Below, piece after piece: positions 1 to 10,108 of a DNA stretch of 64,000 nucleotides (positions are counted from its first letter, which is position 1; every line of letters begins with the position of its first letter). This DNA comes from Boswellia sacra (lineage: Eukaryota; Streptophyta; Magnoliopsida; Sapindales; Burseraceae), in the NCBI GenBank assembly GCA_013180625.2, contig SNVD02013255.1, positions 16,359 through 80,358 of the forward strand. Reading direction: 5' to 3'. The notes beneath the pieces are model-generated. The model was not told the origin of the DNA and did not search any database. It was given only the letters and a program-made list of their open reading frames with translations. The position numbers and the translations under genes were made by a program.

Positions 1-27
1 TTTAATCACTTCTAAAGATTTTGGCAC

Positions 28-172
28 CTGCGCAAATGAATAGGCCCATGGAGAGTACATTCCTGCAAATTTTTCTCGGTACATAACAGCTCGCTCCATT
101 GCAACATATGGTCTAACATTTGAGCAGTTATTGATGCCCAAGAATATCACAGATGCATATAATTCTTGGAGA
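28..172 (-). pseudogene. ABCG (PDR-type) transporter exon fragment
   Basis: On the minus strand, about 48 codons are open and read like the second transmembrane half of full-size plant ABCG/PDR transporters. Visible are the family blocks [12 protein letters not shown], then [21 protein letters not shown], then WAYSFAQ. The frame ends at a consensus-like donor (GCGCAG|GTGCCA) at 28/27, where PDR genes commonly have an intron. Family knowledge: these are plasma-membrane ABC exporters of hormones or terpenoids. No other ABCG exon was found up to 7.3 kb, and a Sirevirus element begins 150 bases away, so this is either one exon of a gene running off the left edge or an isolated fragment. The family call is firm; whether the gene is alive cannot be judged. 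Confidence 0.75.
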
Positions 173-290
173 TGGCAATGTAAGAAATGCCACAATAAGG
201 CAGCCAAAAACTCCTAAATAGGGTACAGAGCACAAGGAACAAAGCACAAGGAACAACATAGATTTTCATCTTTACAGATTCATGCATATA

Positions 291-293
<3 letters not shown>

Positions 294-323
<30 letters not shown>
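294..323. repeat. TA microsatellite at insertion target
   Basis: A (TA)n run of about 15 units lies directly left of the Sirevirus 5' LTR and resumes right of the 3' LTR at 6340, so the element inserted into the microsatellite. The target duplication ATATA (319-323 and 6340-6344) is consistent with this, though in a TA repeat it is weakly informative. Confidence 0.85.
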
Positions 324-327
<4 letters not shown>

Positions 328-2062
328 AGCCCTAAGGCTACATGATAATTTTGATGATAACAATACACATTGATTAATTGAGATTTACTAACATGTTTAT
401 TTATGTGCAAGAGTAAGATCATTGAAATAATTTTAAAATCAAGAAGAGGCTTATTAAAATGAAGTGTTGAAGCTAAGGAGAAGACTACATGTTAAAGGCA
501 CCAAAGTTTAAGAACAAGGATTGACTCAAGGAATGTGACACATGAGCAATGTTCAATCAATTGGTCATATATATCTCTACAAATATCCAAATGATGTGAT
601 TCTTGAGCCTTTGGAAAGCTTACTCAATTTATAACATTTCATATGTTTTAATGAAATTCAAATTTCAAGTGCAAGGTTGTCCAAATCATCATGCAAGTTG
701 AAAGACAAATGGAAGCAGCTGACATGAGCACCGAATACTCCTTTGAACATATCTTGAGCTAGAAAAATCAAAATGACTTGATTCTTACAGCATTGGAAAG
801 ATGACTTAATGAAGAACATTTCATGTGTTTTGAAAAAATTCAAATTTCAAACAGAAGGCCGACATAATTGACATGCAATTCGGTGGACTGACACAAAGAA
901 GAAAAATCAACTCACATGAGCACCGAATGGTATTTTGGCCATATCTTAAGCTAAAGATATCCAAATGCTTTGATTCTTAATGTTTTGGAAAGCTTATTCA
1001 AATATACAGATCTTTCATGTTTTGAATAAATTCAAATTTCAAACGGAAGGCTGACAGAATTATCATTCAATTTGGTGGACTGACACAAGAAAGAAAAATC
1101 AAGTCACATGAGCACCGAATGGTGTTTTGGCCATATCTTGAGTTACAGATATCCAAATGACTTGATTCTTGATGCGTTGGAAAGCTTATTCAAATGTACA
1201 GATCTTTTATGTTTTACAGATTTTCAAATTTCAAACGGAACATTGACAAAAATGGCAGACAAAGATTACGGTTTTTATGGTGGGCAGAAAATTTGGAGAT
1301 GGTGTCTTCACTTGATTAAGTTCATCTCATTTGCCTATAAAAGGAGCCATTCTCCCATGCATTCAAGCAAGTGCAAGAGAAGCATTTTATCAAGCAAAAA
1401 GCAAGAGAAGTATCAAGTCTAGAGAGCTTTTATATTATTTATCTACTCTTTGAAGAGAGTTATACTTTTGTTGTAAAAATTATCTTTGTTCTTGTATTGT
1501 GGTGAGAGTGAGATATTATTGTAAAGGATAATAGTTATCCTTGAGAAACTCTGTTGTGTGTTACTCCAAGAGTTGAAGGATGTTGCCTTGGTGAGTATCA
1601 TCAAGAAGAACTCTTGGTGTGGTTTATCAAGGTTGAAGGAAGTTGCCTTGGTGAGGTTGTTCATCAAGAAGAACTCTTGGTGTGGTGTTATCAAGGGTTG
1701 AAGGAAAAAGTCTTGGTGAGAGTTGTTCATCAAGCAAGTTGTAAAGATTTCTACAACTTAGTGGAAAGCTTAGCTCGTGAAGCTAGGAGCCCGTGGACGT
1801 AGGCAAGGTTTGCCGAACCACGTAAATTGAGTTTGCACTCTCTCTATCCCTTTCCTCTTTACATTTACTTGCTCTTGTGATTGTTCATCATTATTATTCT
1901 TTTGATTGCATCTTTGATAAATTCTAATTTCATCTTCTTCACCTTCATTCTCAAAGAAAGAGTTATATAATTTTGATCTTTCAAGAAAAGTTTTCTAAAT
2001 CCGTTTTGATAAATAAAAACCCAATTCACCCCCCCTCTTGGGTTGCCATACGTGGGTCAACA
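324..2062 (+). repeat. 5' LTR of Sirevirus-like element
   Basis: Begins TGTTAGCCC and ends GTCAACA, matching 4601-6339. Inside are four tandem units of about 182-193 bp starting near 541, 723, 914 and 1107 (each carries CATGAGCA...GGAAAGCTTA...CAAATTTCAAA), and three units of about 60 bp at 1566-1735 (GTTGAAGGAAGTTGCCTTGG type). The TATA box and probable transcription start lie between the two arrays. Confidence 0.92.
1336..1342 (+). promoter_or_regulatory. TATA box of the 5' LTR
   Basis: TATAAAA in the context TTGCCTATAAAAGGAGCC, about 725 bases before the LTR end. The 3' LTR has the same site at 5611 with one A fewer (TATAAAG). Position and context fit an LTR pol II promoter; the start site is inferred. 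Confidence 0.65.
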
Positions 2063-2064
2063 AG

Positions 2065-2082
2065 TGGTATCAGAGCAAGGTT
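2065..2082 (+). other. Primer binding site, initiator Met tRNA
   Basis: TGGTATCAGAGCAAGGTT starts two bases after the LTR end. Its first twelve bases are the standard plant Copia PBS complementary to the 3' end of tRNA-iMet. Confidence 0.93.
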
Positions 2083-2119
2083 GCTTAATTTTTTTTAAAT
2101 CTTAATCGATTTTTGAGCT

Positions 2120-3747
2120 ATGGCAACTTTTAATTCAACTTCATATGTTGAGGGATTTTCTATCTCTAGACCTCCATTTTTTAATGGAAGTGATTACTCT
2201 TATTGGAAAACTAGAATGAGTATTTTCTTGAAATCTTTTGATTATGATTTGTGGTCTATTGTTTTGGAAGGACCTTTTGTTCCTACCAAAATTGAAATTG
2301 GGGAATGCATGCTTAAAGAACCTAAAGAGTTTAGTGAAGATGATAAAAATAAATTGAGTTTGAATGCTAAAGCTATGAATGTGTTGTATTGTGCTCTAGA
2401 TAGAAATGAGTTTAATAGAATATCTACTTGTTCTACGGCACAAGAAATATGGCACACACTTGAAGTAACTCATGAAGGAACTAGTCAAGTTAAAGAATCC
2501 AATATTAGTATGCTAGTTCATAGTTATGAGCTTTTCAAGATGAAATCGGATGAATCAATTTCTGAAATATTTACTAGATTTACGGATATTGTGAATGGTT
2601 TGAAATCTCATGGTAAATCTTATTCTAATATTGAAATGGTGAGAAAGATTCTTAGGTGTCTACCACAAAAATCTTGAGGAGACCAAATGGTACACAGGCA
2701 ATTCAAGACAGCAGCAGGCCTCACCAACATACCATTAGAAGAAGCATATACATGCGGTGTCTCTCATGACATCATGATAAATCCACCTTGAAGGAGCAAT
2801 GAAGAAGATTTCAAGAAAAAGAAAAATATCGCTTTCAAATCTTCAACAAAAGAAGATGATGAGTCCAACGATGAAGGAGATAATGAAGATCTTGCATTCA
2901 TCACAAGAAAGCTAAAAAGGATGATTAGAAGAAACCAAGGATTCAAGAAGAACTCTAGAAGGGAGTACAAAGGGCAAAGCTCAAAGCAAGATAAGAAAAA
3001 TGATCAAGTCATTTGCTATGAGTGCAAGAAACCGGGACATGTAAAGATGGCTTGTCCTTACTTCAAAAGTCAANNNNNNNNNNNNNNNNNNNNNNNNNNN
3101 NNNNNNNNNNNNNNNNNNNNNNNNNNNNNNNNNNNNNNNNNNNNNNNNNNNNNNNNNNNNNNNNNNNNNNNNNAGTCAAAAATCATGTTATCTCAATTAG
3201 AAGAGGTGGTAGAAATAAATGAAGCTTTAGAAAATGAAAATGAAATTTTAAAGCAAAAAGATTTTGAAAGTTTGGAAGTCAAATACATTTATTAAAAACT
3301 GAAAATGACATTTTAAAACAAAAATATTTTGATAAATTGGAGAAACAAAATGCTATTTTGAAAAAGGAAAATAATGACTTAAGAAATATTGTTGATAGTT
3401 TTACAAAAAGCACAAAAAATTTGAACTCTATGTTACAAAACCAAAGGTGCGTTTTTGATAAAAGAGGCTTAAGATATAAAACTCATAAAAATCAAAAGTA
3501 TTTTAAAAATTATTTTGCTCATGCATCTTTTTGGAATAATCCTAATCATTCATATACTTATTGTGGAAGAAAAGGACACAAAGTATATTCTTGCTATATT
3601 AAGAGAAATCCTAATTTGAAACAAATATGGATTCCAAAAGGTACCATAACTAACCCCCAAGGACCCAAGAACATTTGGGTACCAAAAAGTCTCTCTTTGA
3701 ATATTGATTGTAGAAACAAAGGAGTGGCAAACACAAGTGGTACTTAG
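2120..3747 (+). pseudogene. gag: Sirevirus gag (broken, contains N gap)
   Basis: The ATG at 2120 opens 185 codons of UBN2-type Copia gag (blocks GSDYSYWKTRM, SLNAKAMNVLYCALD, EIWHTLE), ended by TGA at 2675. Homology continues in another frame: an acidic/Lys-rich stretch, then a CCHC knuckle CYECKKPGHVKMAC (CX2CX4HX4C) near 3016-3057. The sequence then enters the N gap, after which a Lys/Asn/Glu-rich coiled-coil-like segment follows and a second CCHC-like motif (C at 3562 and 3592 region, YCGRKGHKVYSC). Gag packages element RNA. The frame is open to the TAG at 3745, where protease is one frame away. The breaks could be mutation or, around the gap, assembly error. Confidence 0.85.
3074..3173. 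other. 100-base N gap
   Basis: Exactly 100 Ns just after the gag zinc knuckle. One hundred is the usual placeholder for a scaffold gap of unknown length, so real distance and frame across it are unknown. Confidence 0.97.
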
Positions 3748-4330
3748 ATAGTGGATGCTCAAGGCATATGACCGGAGATGCCTCCAAATTCTCAAGATTA
3801 ATTATGAAGAAAGGAGGATATATGACCTTCGGTGATGATGCCAAAGGAAGGGTAATCGGACATGGTGATATTGGTAACCCTTCTTCACCTATTATTAAAG
3901 ATGTTTTGCTTGTTCATGTTTTAAAACATGATTTGATTAGCATTAGTCAATTGTGTGATAAGGGATATTTTGTTACTTTTGAGCCTAATAGATGTGTGAT
4001 TAAGGATGTTAGTAACGATAAGACATTATTTATTGGTAATAAATGTGGTAAAATTTATACAATTGATATTGATGTTAATAATCATGTGAAAAATCGTTTC
4101 ATTGTTAATCATGATACTTGGTTATAGCATAGAAGGTTAGGTCATGCTAGCATGGACAAAATTTTAAAAACTTCTAAAAATGATTTAGTTGATGGTTTTC
4201 CAAGAATAAAATTTGAAAATAACAAGATTTGTGATGTTTGTCAATTTGAAAAACAAGTGAGAACTTTTTTAAACAAAATTTTTTTTTTCAACAAATAAAC
4301 CCCTTAGTCAAGATAGATTTTGCATAATTA
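3731..4330 (+). pseudogene. Sirevirus protease and gag-pre-integrase remnant
   Basis: From 3731 the frame reads WYLDSGCSRHMTGD, the catalytic DSG block of Copia aspartic protease, and stays open to 4124. The conserved WLWHRRLGHA block of the gag-pre-integrase domain is present, but its second Trp codon is TAG (4125-4127). The reading then continues (HRRLGHASMDKIL, CDVCQFEKQ) and decays by about 4330. The integrase catalytic core does not follow. The remnant shows the element once encoded the normal Copia order; it cannot make integrase or RT. Confidence 0.85.
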
Positions 4331-4402
4331 GAAAAGAATTAGACATATTGGATATGCTTATTTTTGCTTTTATATGATAATTTTTGAATGGTAGCATATG
4401 TT

Positions 4403-4600
4403 AAGGGGGAGAATATATTTAGGGGGAGTAATTAATTTGATTATATCTTTTTGATGATAACAAAAGGGGGAGAAATGGTTGGATTGTTTATATTCATAAC
4501 AAGTGCCAAATTTTTATTTATTCTTGATTTTATTTTCATTCTTGATTTAGATATTATTTTAAAGCAATCAATGGTTTGTCATCATCAAAAAGGGGGAGAT
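4403..4600 (+). promoter_or_regulatory. Multiple polypurine tracts
   Basis: Four purine tracts with core GGGGGAG: about 4403-4413, 4421-4428, 4462-4475 and the one abutting the LTR (AAAAAGGGGGAGAT, 4587-4600). The last primes plus-strand DNA. Repeated PPTs upstream of the 3' LTR are a known Sirevirus feature and support the lineage call. Confidence 0.8.
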
Positions 4601-5369
4601 TGTTATCCCTAAGGCTACATGATAATTTTGATGATAACAATACACATTGATTAATTGAGATTTACTAACATGTTTATTTATGTGCAAGAGTAAGATCATT
4701 GAAATAATTTTAAAATCAAGAACAGGCTTATTAAAATGAAGTGTTGAAGCTAAGGAGAAGACTACATGTTAAAGGCACCAAAGTTTAAGAACAAGGATTG
4801 ACTCAAGGAATGTGACACATGATCAATGTTCAATCAATTGGTCATATATATCTCTACAAATATCCAAATGACGTGATTCTTGAGCCTTTGGAAAGCTTAC
4901 TCAATTTATAATATTTCATATGTTTTAATGAAATTCAAATTTCAAAGTGCAAGGTTGTCTAAATCATCATGCAAGTTGAAAGACAAATGGAAGCAGCTGA
5001 CATGAGCACCGAATACTCCTTTGGACATATCTTGAGCTAGAAAAATCAAAATGACTTGATTCTTACGGCATTGGAAATATGACTTAATGAAGAACATTTC
5101 ATATGTTTTGAAAAAATTCAAATTTCAAACAGAAGGCCGACATAATTGACATGCAATTCGGTGGACTGACACAAAGAAGAAAAATCAACTCACATGAGCA
5201 CTGAATAGTATTTTGGCCATATCTTAAGATAGAGATATCCAAATGCTTTGATTCTTAATGTTTTGGAAAGCTTATTCATATATGCAGATCTTTCATGTTT
5301 TGAAGAAATTCAAATTTCAAACGGAAGGCTGACAGAATTATCATTCAATTTGGTGGACTGACACAAGAA

Positions 5370-5407
5370 CTGTCTCTTATACACATCTAGATGTGTATAA
5401 GAGACAG
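5370..5407. other. Nextera/Tn5 mosaic-end dimer (assembly artefact) 1
   Basis: CTGTCTCTTATACACATCT followed at once by its exact reverse complement: a 38-base palindrome. This is the circularisation junction of Nextera mate-pair libraries, not plant DNA. It marks a misjoin in the 3' LTR. Confidence 0.97.
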
Positions 5408-5461
5408 ATTCAGAGATCACGAGACTGTGGCATATGCGTTTGGGACATGCAGGTGAGAAAG
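5408..5461 (+). other. Stray Copia pre-integrase fragment joined by artefact
   Basis: Fifty-four bases after the adapter read TRLWHMRLGHAGEKA, the gag-pre-integrase block of a Tork/Tnt1-type Copia, a different lineage from the host element. It lies between adapter and LTR sequence with no TSD, so it is most simply a chimeric read used to close the assembly. Confidence 0.85.
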
Positions 5462-6344
5462 CCTTATTCAAATATGGAAAATCTTATGTTTCAGATTTTT
5501 CAAATTATCAAAACAGAACATTGACAAAAATGGAAGACAAGATACGGTTTTTATGATTGGCAGACATTTGGAGTTGGTGTCTTCACTTGATTAAGTTCAT
5601 CTCATTTGCCTATAAAGGAGCCATTCTCCCATGCATTCAAGGAGTGCAAGAGAAGCATTTTATCAAGCAAAAAGCAAGAGAAATATCAAGTCTAGAGAGC
5701 TTTTATATTATTTATCTACTCTTTGAAGAGAGTTATACTTTTGTTGTAAAAATTATCTTTGTTCTTGTATTGTGGTGAGAGTGAGATATTATTGTAAAGG
5801 ATAATAGTTATCCTTGAGAGAACTCTTGTTGTGTGTTATCAAGAGTTGAAGGAAGTTGCCTTGGTGAGGTTGTTCATCAAGAAGAACTCTTGGTGTGGTG
5901 TTATCAAGGGTTGAAGGAAGTTGCCTTGGTGAGGTTGTTCATCAAGAAGAACTCTTGGTGTGGTGTTATCAAGAGTTGGAAGAAAAAGTCTTGGTGAGGT
6001 TGTTCATCAAGCAAGTTGTAAAGATTTCTACAACTTAGTGGAAAGCTTAGCTCGTGGAGCTAGGAGCCCGTGGACGTAGGCAAGGTTTGCCGAACCACGT
6101 AAATTGAGTTTGCACTCTCTCTATCCCTTTCCTCTTTACATTTACTTGCACTTGTGATTGTTCATCATTATTATTCTTTTGATTGCATCTTTGATAAATT
6201 CTAATTTCATCTTCTTCACCTTCATTCTAAAAGAAAGAGTTATATAATTTTGATCTTTCAAGAAAAGTTTTCTAAATCCGTTTTGATAAATAAAAACCCA
6301 ATTCACCCCCCCTCTTGGGTTGCCATACGTGGGTCAACAATATA

Positions 6345-7362
6345 TACTTTCTTTTTATGAAAAACATATATTTGCATATTTATATTTACAAATCATTTTT
6401 GTCACAGTCAAGGATTTTAAATAGAAAGCATACCCATTTTCTATAACTTTGTTTTAAGTAACATTTTCACTTTTTGTTAACCCATCACATCAGTCACAGA
6501 AGGATATGGCCCAAGTCTTTGATTTCTTAACTGTAAAATCCAACTTCAGGATGCACAAGAGTCACATTCTGGTATATTAGACCCAAAAATGTGATGCATC
6601 CCCAAGTCCAATAATCTTCTACAAAGAAGCATCAAGACTTGGGAGTCCAATATCTATATAATAGTCACAAGGAACTAGAAAACAAAAACTATTATTCTCC
6701 AAGGTAAGGAAAACTCACAGATGGTATACTAATTGAGAATCTCTACAGAAGTATTTGAAACATTATACCATTACCTGGACCAACATATTCACAATACCAA
6801 CTTAAGGAAATCGCATAGACATTATGCATAAAACAAAGAATAGCCCACTAAGCACATTGCCACTAATTTGGGTTTTATTATCATGTTCAATTTGCAAAGA
6901 CAAGTTGAATCTATAGATCAGAATAATTGAACTAAGTAATAGCCAATGACGAACCAAAATCAATTAAGATGAAATTTAGTTCACCGACCCACTTATTAAC
7001 AATAACTCTTGTTCATATAACCCATTTCGATTAATTTATTATGCAAACAAGGATAATTTAGGTGATAAAATAGATCAACCTTCACATGATAAAAGGGTAA
7101 TATAAATATATCAACATAAGTGTCATACGAAAATCAGAAAATAGGCTGTCTCAATCAATACAAAAAATCAAACTCTTAAGCTACATGAATGCAAAAGAGA
7201 ATTGCTCAAAGAAGTTTCCAAGGAGAATTAGCTTGCCTAAAATCCCGACAATAATCTTAAGGAAATATTATTCTTAAGTAACATAAAAGAGAAAAAAAAA
7301 AACAAATGGTACTAATACATCAGTAGTGCAGTGAATTTTAAATAGTGACATTCATGTCTTAC
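6345..7362. other. Non-coding stretch left of LUC7 exons
   Basis: AT-rich sequence with no ORF or splice-bounded exon I can recognise on either strand. It is probably intron or intergenic sequence of the minus-strand gene fragments on either side. Confidence 0.4.
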
Positions 7363-7828
7363 CTGAAGCTCTTGTAATTTATCACAGATTTGCATATAAC
7401 CTAAATGAAGCTTCCCCCCAAAATGATCTGCCAATCGACGGTCACTGAAAGTAACAAGAACAATTAAAATGTTTCACACAATATCCAAAAAGTTTCAACA
7501 GATAAGACACTGGTATGGTACAATCTGCCCAAATATTTCTATCTAACAATAGCATGATCACAGGCATATAAAACCGAAAAAAATGACGCACATTCTTTAG
7601 CTATAAAAGTTATCCTCGTAAAATTGGGCCCAAAAGCTTACGGGCGACAAGGAGGTATATTAGTCGGGTCAAAAGCTGAAGCACTTAAACCCCAAATACT
7701 GTTTCTTTGTTGCCCTCAAAAAAACCAAAAAAAAAAAAGGTAACATTACAGACAAGATCAATACTTTACCTGTCATAAACGCTCAGAAATGCTCCACAAA
7801 TGTCACAAACACGTAGCTTCTGATCAGT
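7363..7828 (-). pseudogene. LUC7-like U1 snRNP factor, two internal exons
   Basis: Exon at 7770-7828: acceptor TTTCAG|ACTGATCAG, donor ACAG|GTAAAG, reading TDQKLRVCDICGAFLSVYD. Exon at 7363-7444: acceptor TTTCAG|TGACCG, donor CTTCAG|GTAAGA, reading SDRRLADHFGGKLHLGYM followed by QICDKLQELQ. The split Ser codon joins in phase. This is the second zinc finger of LUC7 proteins, U1 snRNP subunits that help 5' splice-site choice. CDICGAF and DHFGGKLHLGY hold the C2H2 ligands. Neither exon has a stop, but the N-terminal exons expected at higher coordinates and the RS-rich C-terminal exons were not found, so it is a fragment. Intact introns show that the DNA, not a cDNA, was copied or left behind. 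Confidence 0.85.
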
Positions 7829-8134
7829 CTGAAACAATAAGGGATTTAATAGAAGTAAGAACTGATAAATATCTAAATTAAACAATCAAACTAACAGCCA
7901 TTGAAATATACATATGCTGTTTGTATCCGGAATCTTATATACAAGTTTTAGGATGATTTCTCTACTTTGGTCAATGTTGTTTCTGTACTGAAAATAAAAA
8001 AAAAAGTTGATATCCTTAATATGCAATTTAAAAATTAAGCTACTCCAAAAAATTATTGAGCTTTTAGTTTGTTCTTAAGATAATCAACAGCAAAGTTAAA
8101 CTCTATTAGTACAATCCAAAAATCAAATCCTTCT

Positions 8135-10108
8135 AGGGAAAGAATGCCAGATGTATTAATGAGAAGGTTTAGAGAGCCATATTTTTGTCTAACACACTCC
8201 GCAAATGCCTGAAACATAATTTAAATAAGGCAAAAAAATTTTAATGTTCTCCCTCTAAATTAAGTATAAAACCCAAAATAAAACAATCAACTACACCATC
8301 TTGTTCTCAAGAAAACAAAAGGAAGATGGTTTGTAATAGATATCATAACAGCTTTACCAACCCTTAATAATCGTAGACTTTCATGCTTTATTTCCCTATT
8401 TTTCCCCAGTTATTTGGTCAATAACAAGAGCCTAAGAGGTCTTAAAGGCAAAATTATTCAGCTAGGAAGAAGAATACAAATACAGATGAAACTGAATAAT
8501 AATATCAATAACATGCTAAAACTTGCCTATTACAAGTCCTAAGAAAATCACTAAGATGAGTTAGTTTTTAATCAGAGATAAAAAAGCAGCAGATATAGAT
8601 CAGAGATAAAAAAGCTACAGAAATAGCATAATAATGGGAGGAATATAACCTTTATGGTGCTTTCAACTGTGGCATCCAGCTAAAAAATATCAAGTCATTC
8701 AGAAAACTTATTTTTCAAATCAAGAAGCCTTGTTGCCCCATTTGGGTTACGGCAGGTCGCAATAACCTGCCTTTATCATTTTTCTCTAGTAGTTTTTTAA
8801 TCTATAAGCAGCAGACAACAAGTTAAAATTGATCAGATCATCAAATTCAAGGTGAAAATAGTTCTTTCCACCAAGAAACTAAAATGGGGTAAAGATAGAA
8901 CTTTCTAGTTGTTTATAAAAGGCAAACTCAATCTGGTTTCAAAGGATTAAAATCAAATAATAGAAGAACATCCATAACACAATCACAATGCCTTGAAAAG
9001 GCCATACAGAAGATGACACAGAATCAATATGGTACTTCAGATGCGATAGACATTGCCTGGCCATCTATCTTGAAAACAGAACAGCCTCTGACACAAATAA
9101 CCAGCAGAACACAAACTAAAAAAAAGAGCTGAAAAACTCAGAGACCAGCAAACCTGTGGAAGAGCCTCTATGATAGTAATTATTAAGTGAAGGAAAAAGT
9201 TAAAGTTTGCCATTTGTACAACAACTTTAAGCTGTCAAAATCTCTCCTTCAATGATTGTATGAGATTATATGTCAAAATGATTTTTACATAAGATCACAA
9301 ACTTGTAACTGAATTTTAAAGCCTTGGCAGAAAGTTCCACAAGAATTATGGTAATACGATCACCTTAACTAATGATTTTACTAGATAGACTACTAGACAA
9401 TAACTAAAATTTAATGAAACAGAAACAATAACTGTTAAATAAAATGCAACACAGAGGAATGACTTTCACTTGACCATCCACAGAAGAGGCCAAGCCATAA
9501 CAAAATTGGTAGAACCCCAATAAGGAATGAAATGCATTTCACCTTTCAAAGAAAAAATTCTAATCTGGATAACACTATTAATCAACACAATATTTTATCA
9601 ACTTCATTATCATTATCACTGTCATTAAAACGATTTCAAATAAACATCAGAACAAGTAGAAATTGTCCGGTTAATATGATGCAGAAGGAAGTAGCCATAG
9701 ACATGAGACCGCTAGGATGGATTGAAAACATAGATAACTACTACAATATCAACAAATGAGAATGCTATCCATCAAACACACACCAACTTCAAATCTGACC
9801 ACAAAGTTTGTTAAACGACCAAACAAATTAAGCCAAGACTTTTTCACTCAATGAGTTTCACTGAACCTATCATTATTAAAAGTACAAACAATAACTTGAT
9901 TAAACAAAATTATGCAAAAAGGGTATCAAGGAAATGCATAAATACTCACAAATTCAATGCCAATTCCCCTGGAAGCTCCCTAAACCATTGAAACCCCACC
10001 TTCCCATTTCACAGCTGAAGCAAAAGTAGCACTTGGGATTGATCTGAAAGCCCCAAAAAGTGATGTTTTTGAAATGAACCCACGTTGCCTCCAGATTGAA
10101 ACCTGCAT
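8135..10108 (-). pseudogene. C-factor-like short-chain dehydrogenase, first three exons
   Basis: Exon 1, 9950-10108, starts MQVSIWRQRGFISK, a plausible organelle-targeting leader, and ends with the Rossmann block GASRGIGIEF at donor GTGAGT. Exon 2, 8650-8801, begins IKKLLEKNDKG and continues VIATCRNPNGATRLLDLKNK. Exon 3, 8135-8208, reads AFAECVRQKYGSLNLLIN then TSGILS. Introns have GT-AG ends. Family: NAD(P)H-dependent SDR with TGxxxGIG-like and N(A/T)SG motifs; the catalytic YxxxK part is missing. Damage: TAG in exon 1 before GASRG, a one-base loss before VIATC, TGA after KFSE and TAG after LDIF in exon 2. Most stops are explained by C-to-T at CAG or CGA. It is certainly non-functional. Confidence 0.87.

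Larger units (their letters stand above)
324..6339 (+). mobile_element. Sirevirus-like Ty1/copia element, internally deleted
   Basis: Two 1739-bp LTRs flank about 2.5 kb of internal DNA. Order on plus: LTR, PBS complementary to initiator Met tRNA, gag with zinc knuckle, Asp protease, gag-pre-integrase stub, a run of polypurine tracts, LTR. The integrase core, reverse transcriptase and RNase H are absent: the frame goes from the pre-integrase region to the PPT cluster within about 250 bases. Long LTRs, the gag type and several GGGGGAG tracts before the 3' LTR are Sirevirus (Maximus/SIRE) traits. The two LTRs are very alike, suggesting a fairly young insertion, but gag has a stop, gag and protease are out of frame, and the pre-integrase Trp codon is TAG. 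It could move only with helper proteins. Confidence 0.9.
4601..6339 (+). repeat. 3' LTR of Sirevirus-like element (contains assembly scar)
   Basis: Matches 324-2062. The ~190-bp units start near 4818, 5000 and 5191. At 5370 the match stops at a Nextera junction and 54 bases of unrelated Copia coding sequence, then resumes at about 5462, so the fourth unit is mostly missing. The 60-bp minisatellite is at 5836-6010. The equal length of the two LTRs (1739) is therefore partly coincidence. Confidence 0.9.

Noticed and set aside
147..422. 91-codon minus-strand ORF spanning the TA microsatellite
   Set aside because: It crosses the LTR boundary and is built on the TA repeat; the ABCG exon uses another frame.
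5370..5407. Perfect 38-base palindrome read as a CRISPR-like, terminator or transposon signal
   Set aside because: Exact Tn5 mosaic-end dimer from library preparation, found three times.
9154..9231. A 78-base minus-strand block bounded by AG and GT (LKVVVQMANFNFF..., EALPQ) inside the SDR intron
   Set aside because: Splice signals and frame are good, but SDR exons 1 and 2 join directly by homology and I recognise no family. Chance exon-like sequence is likely.
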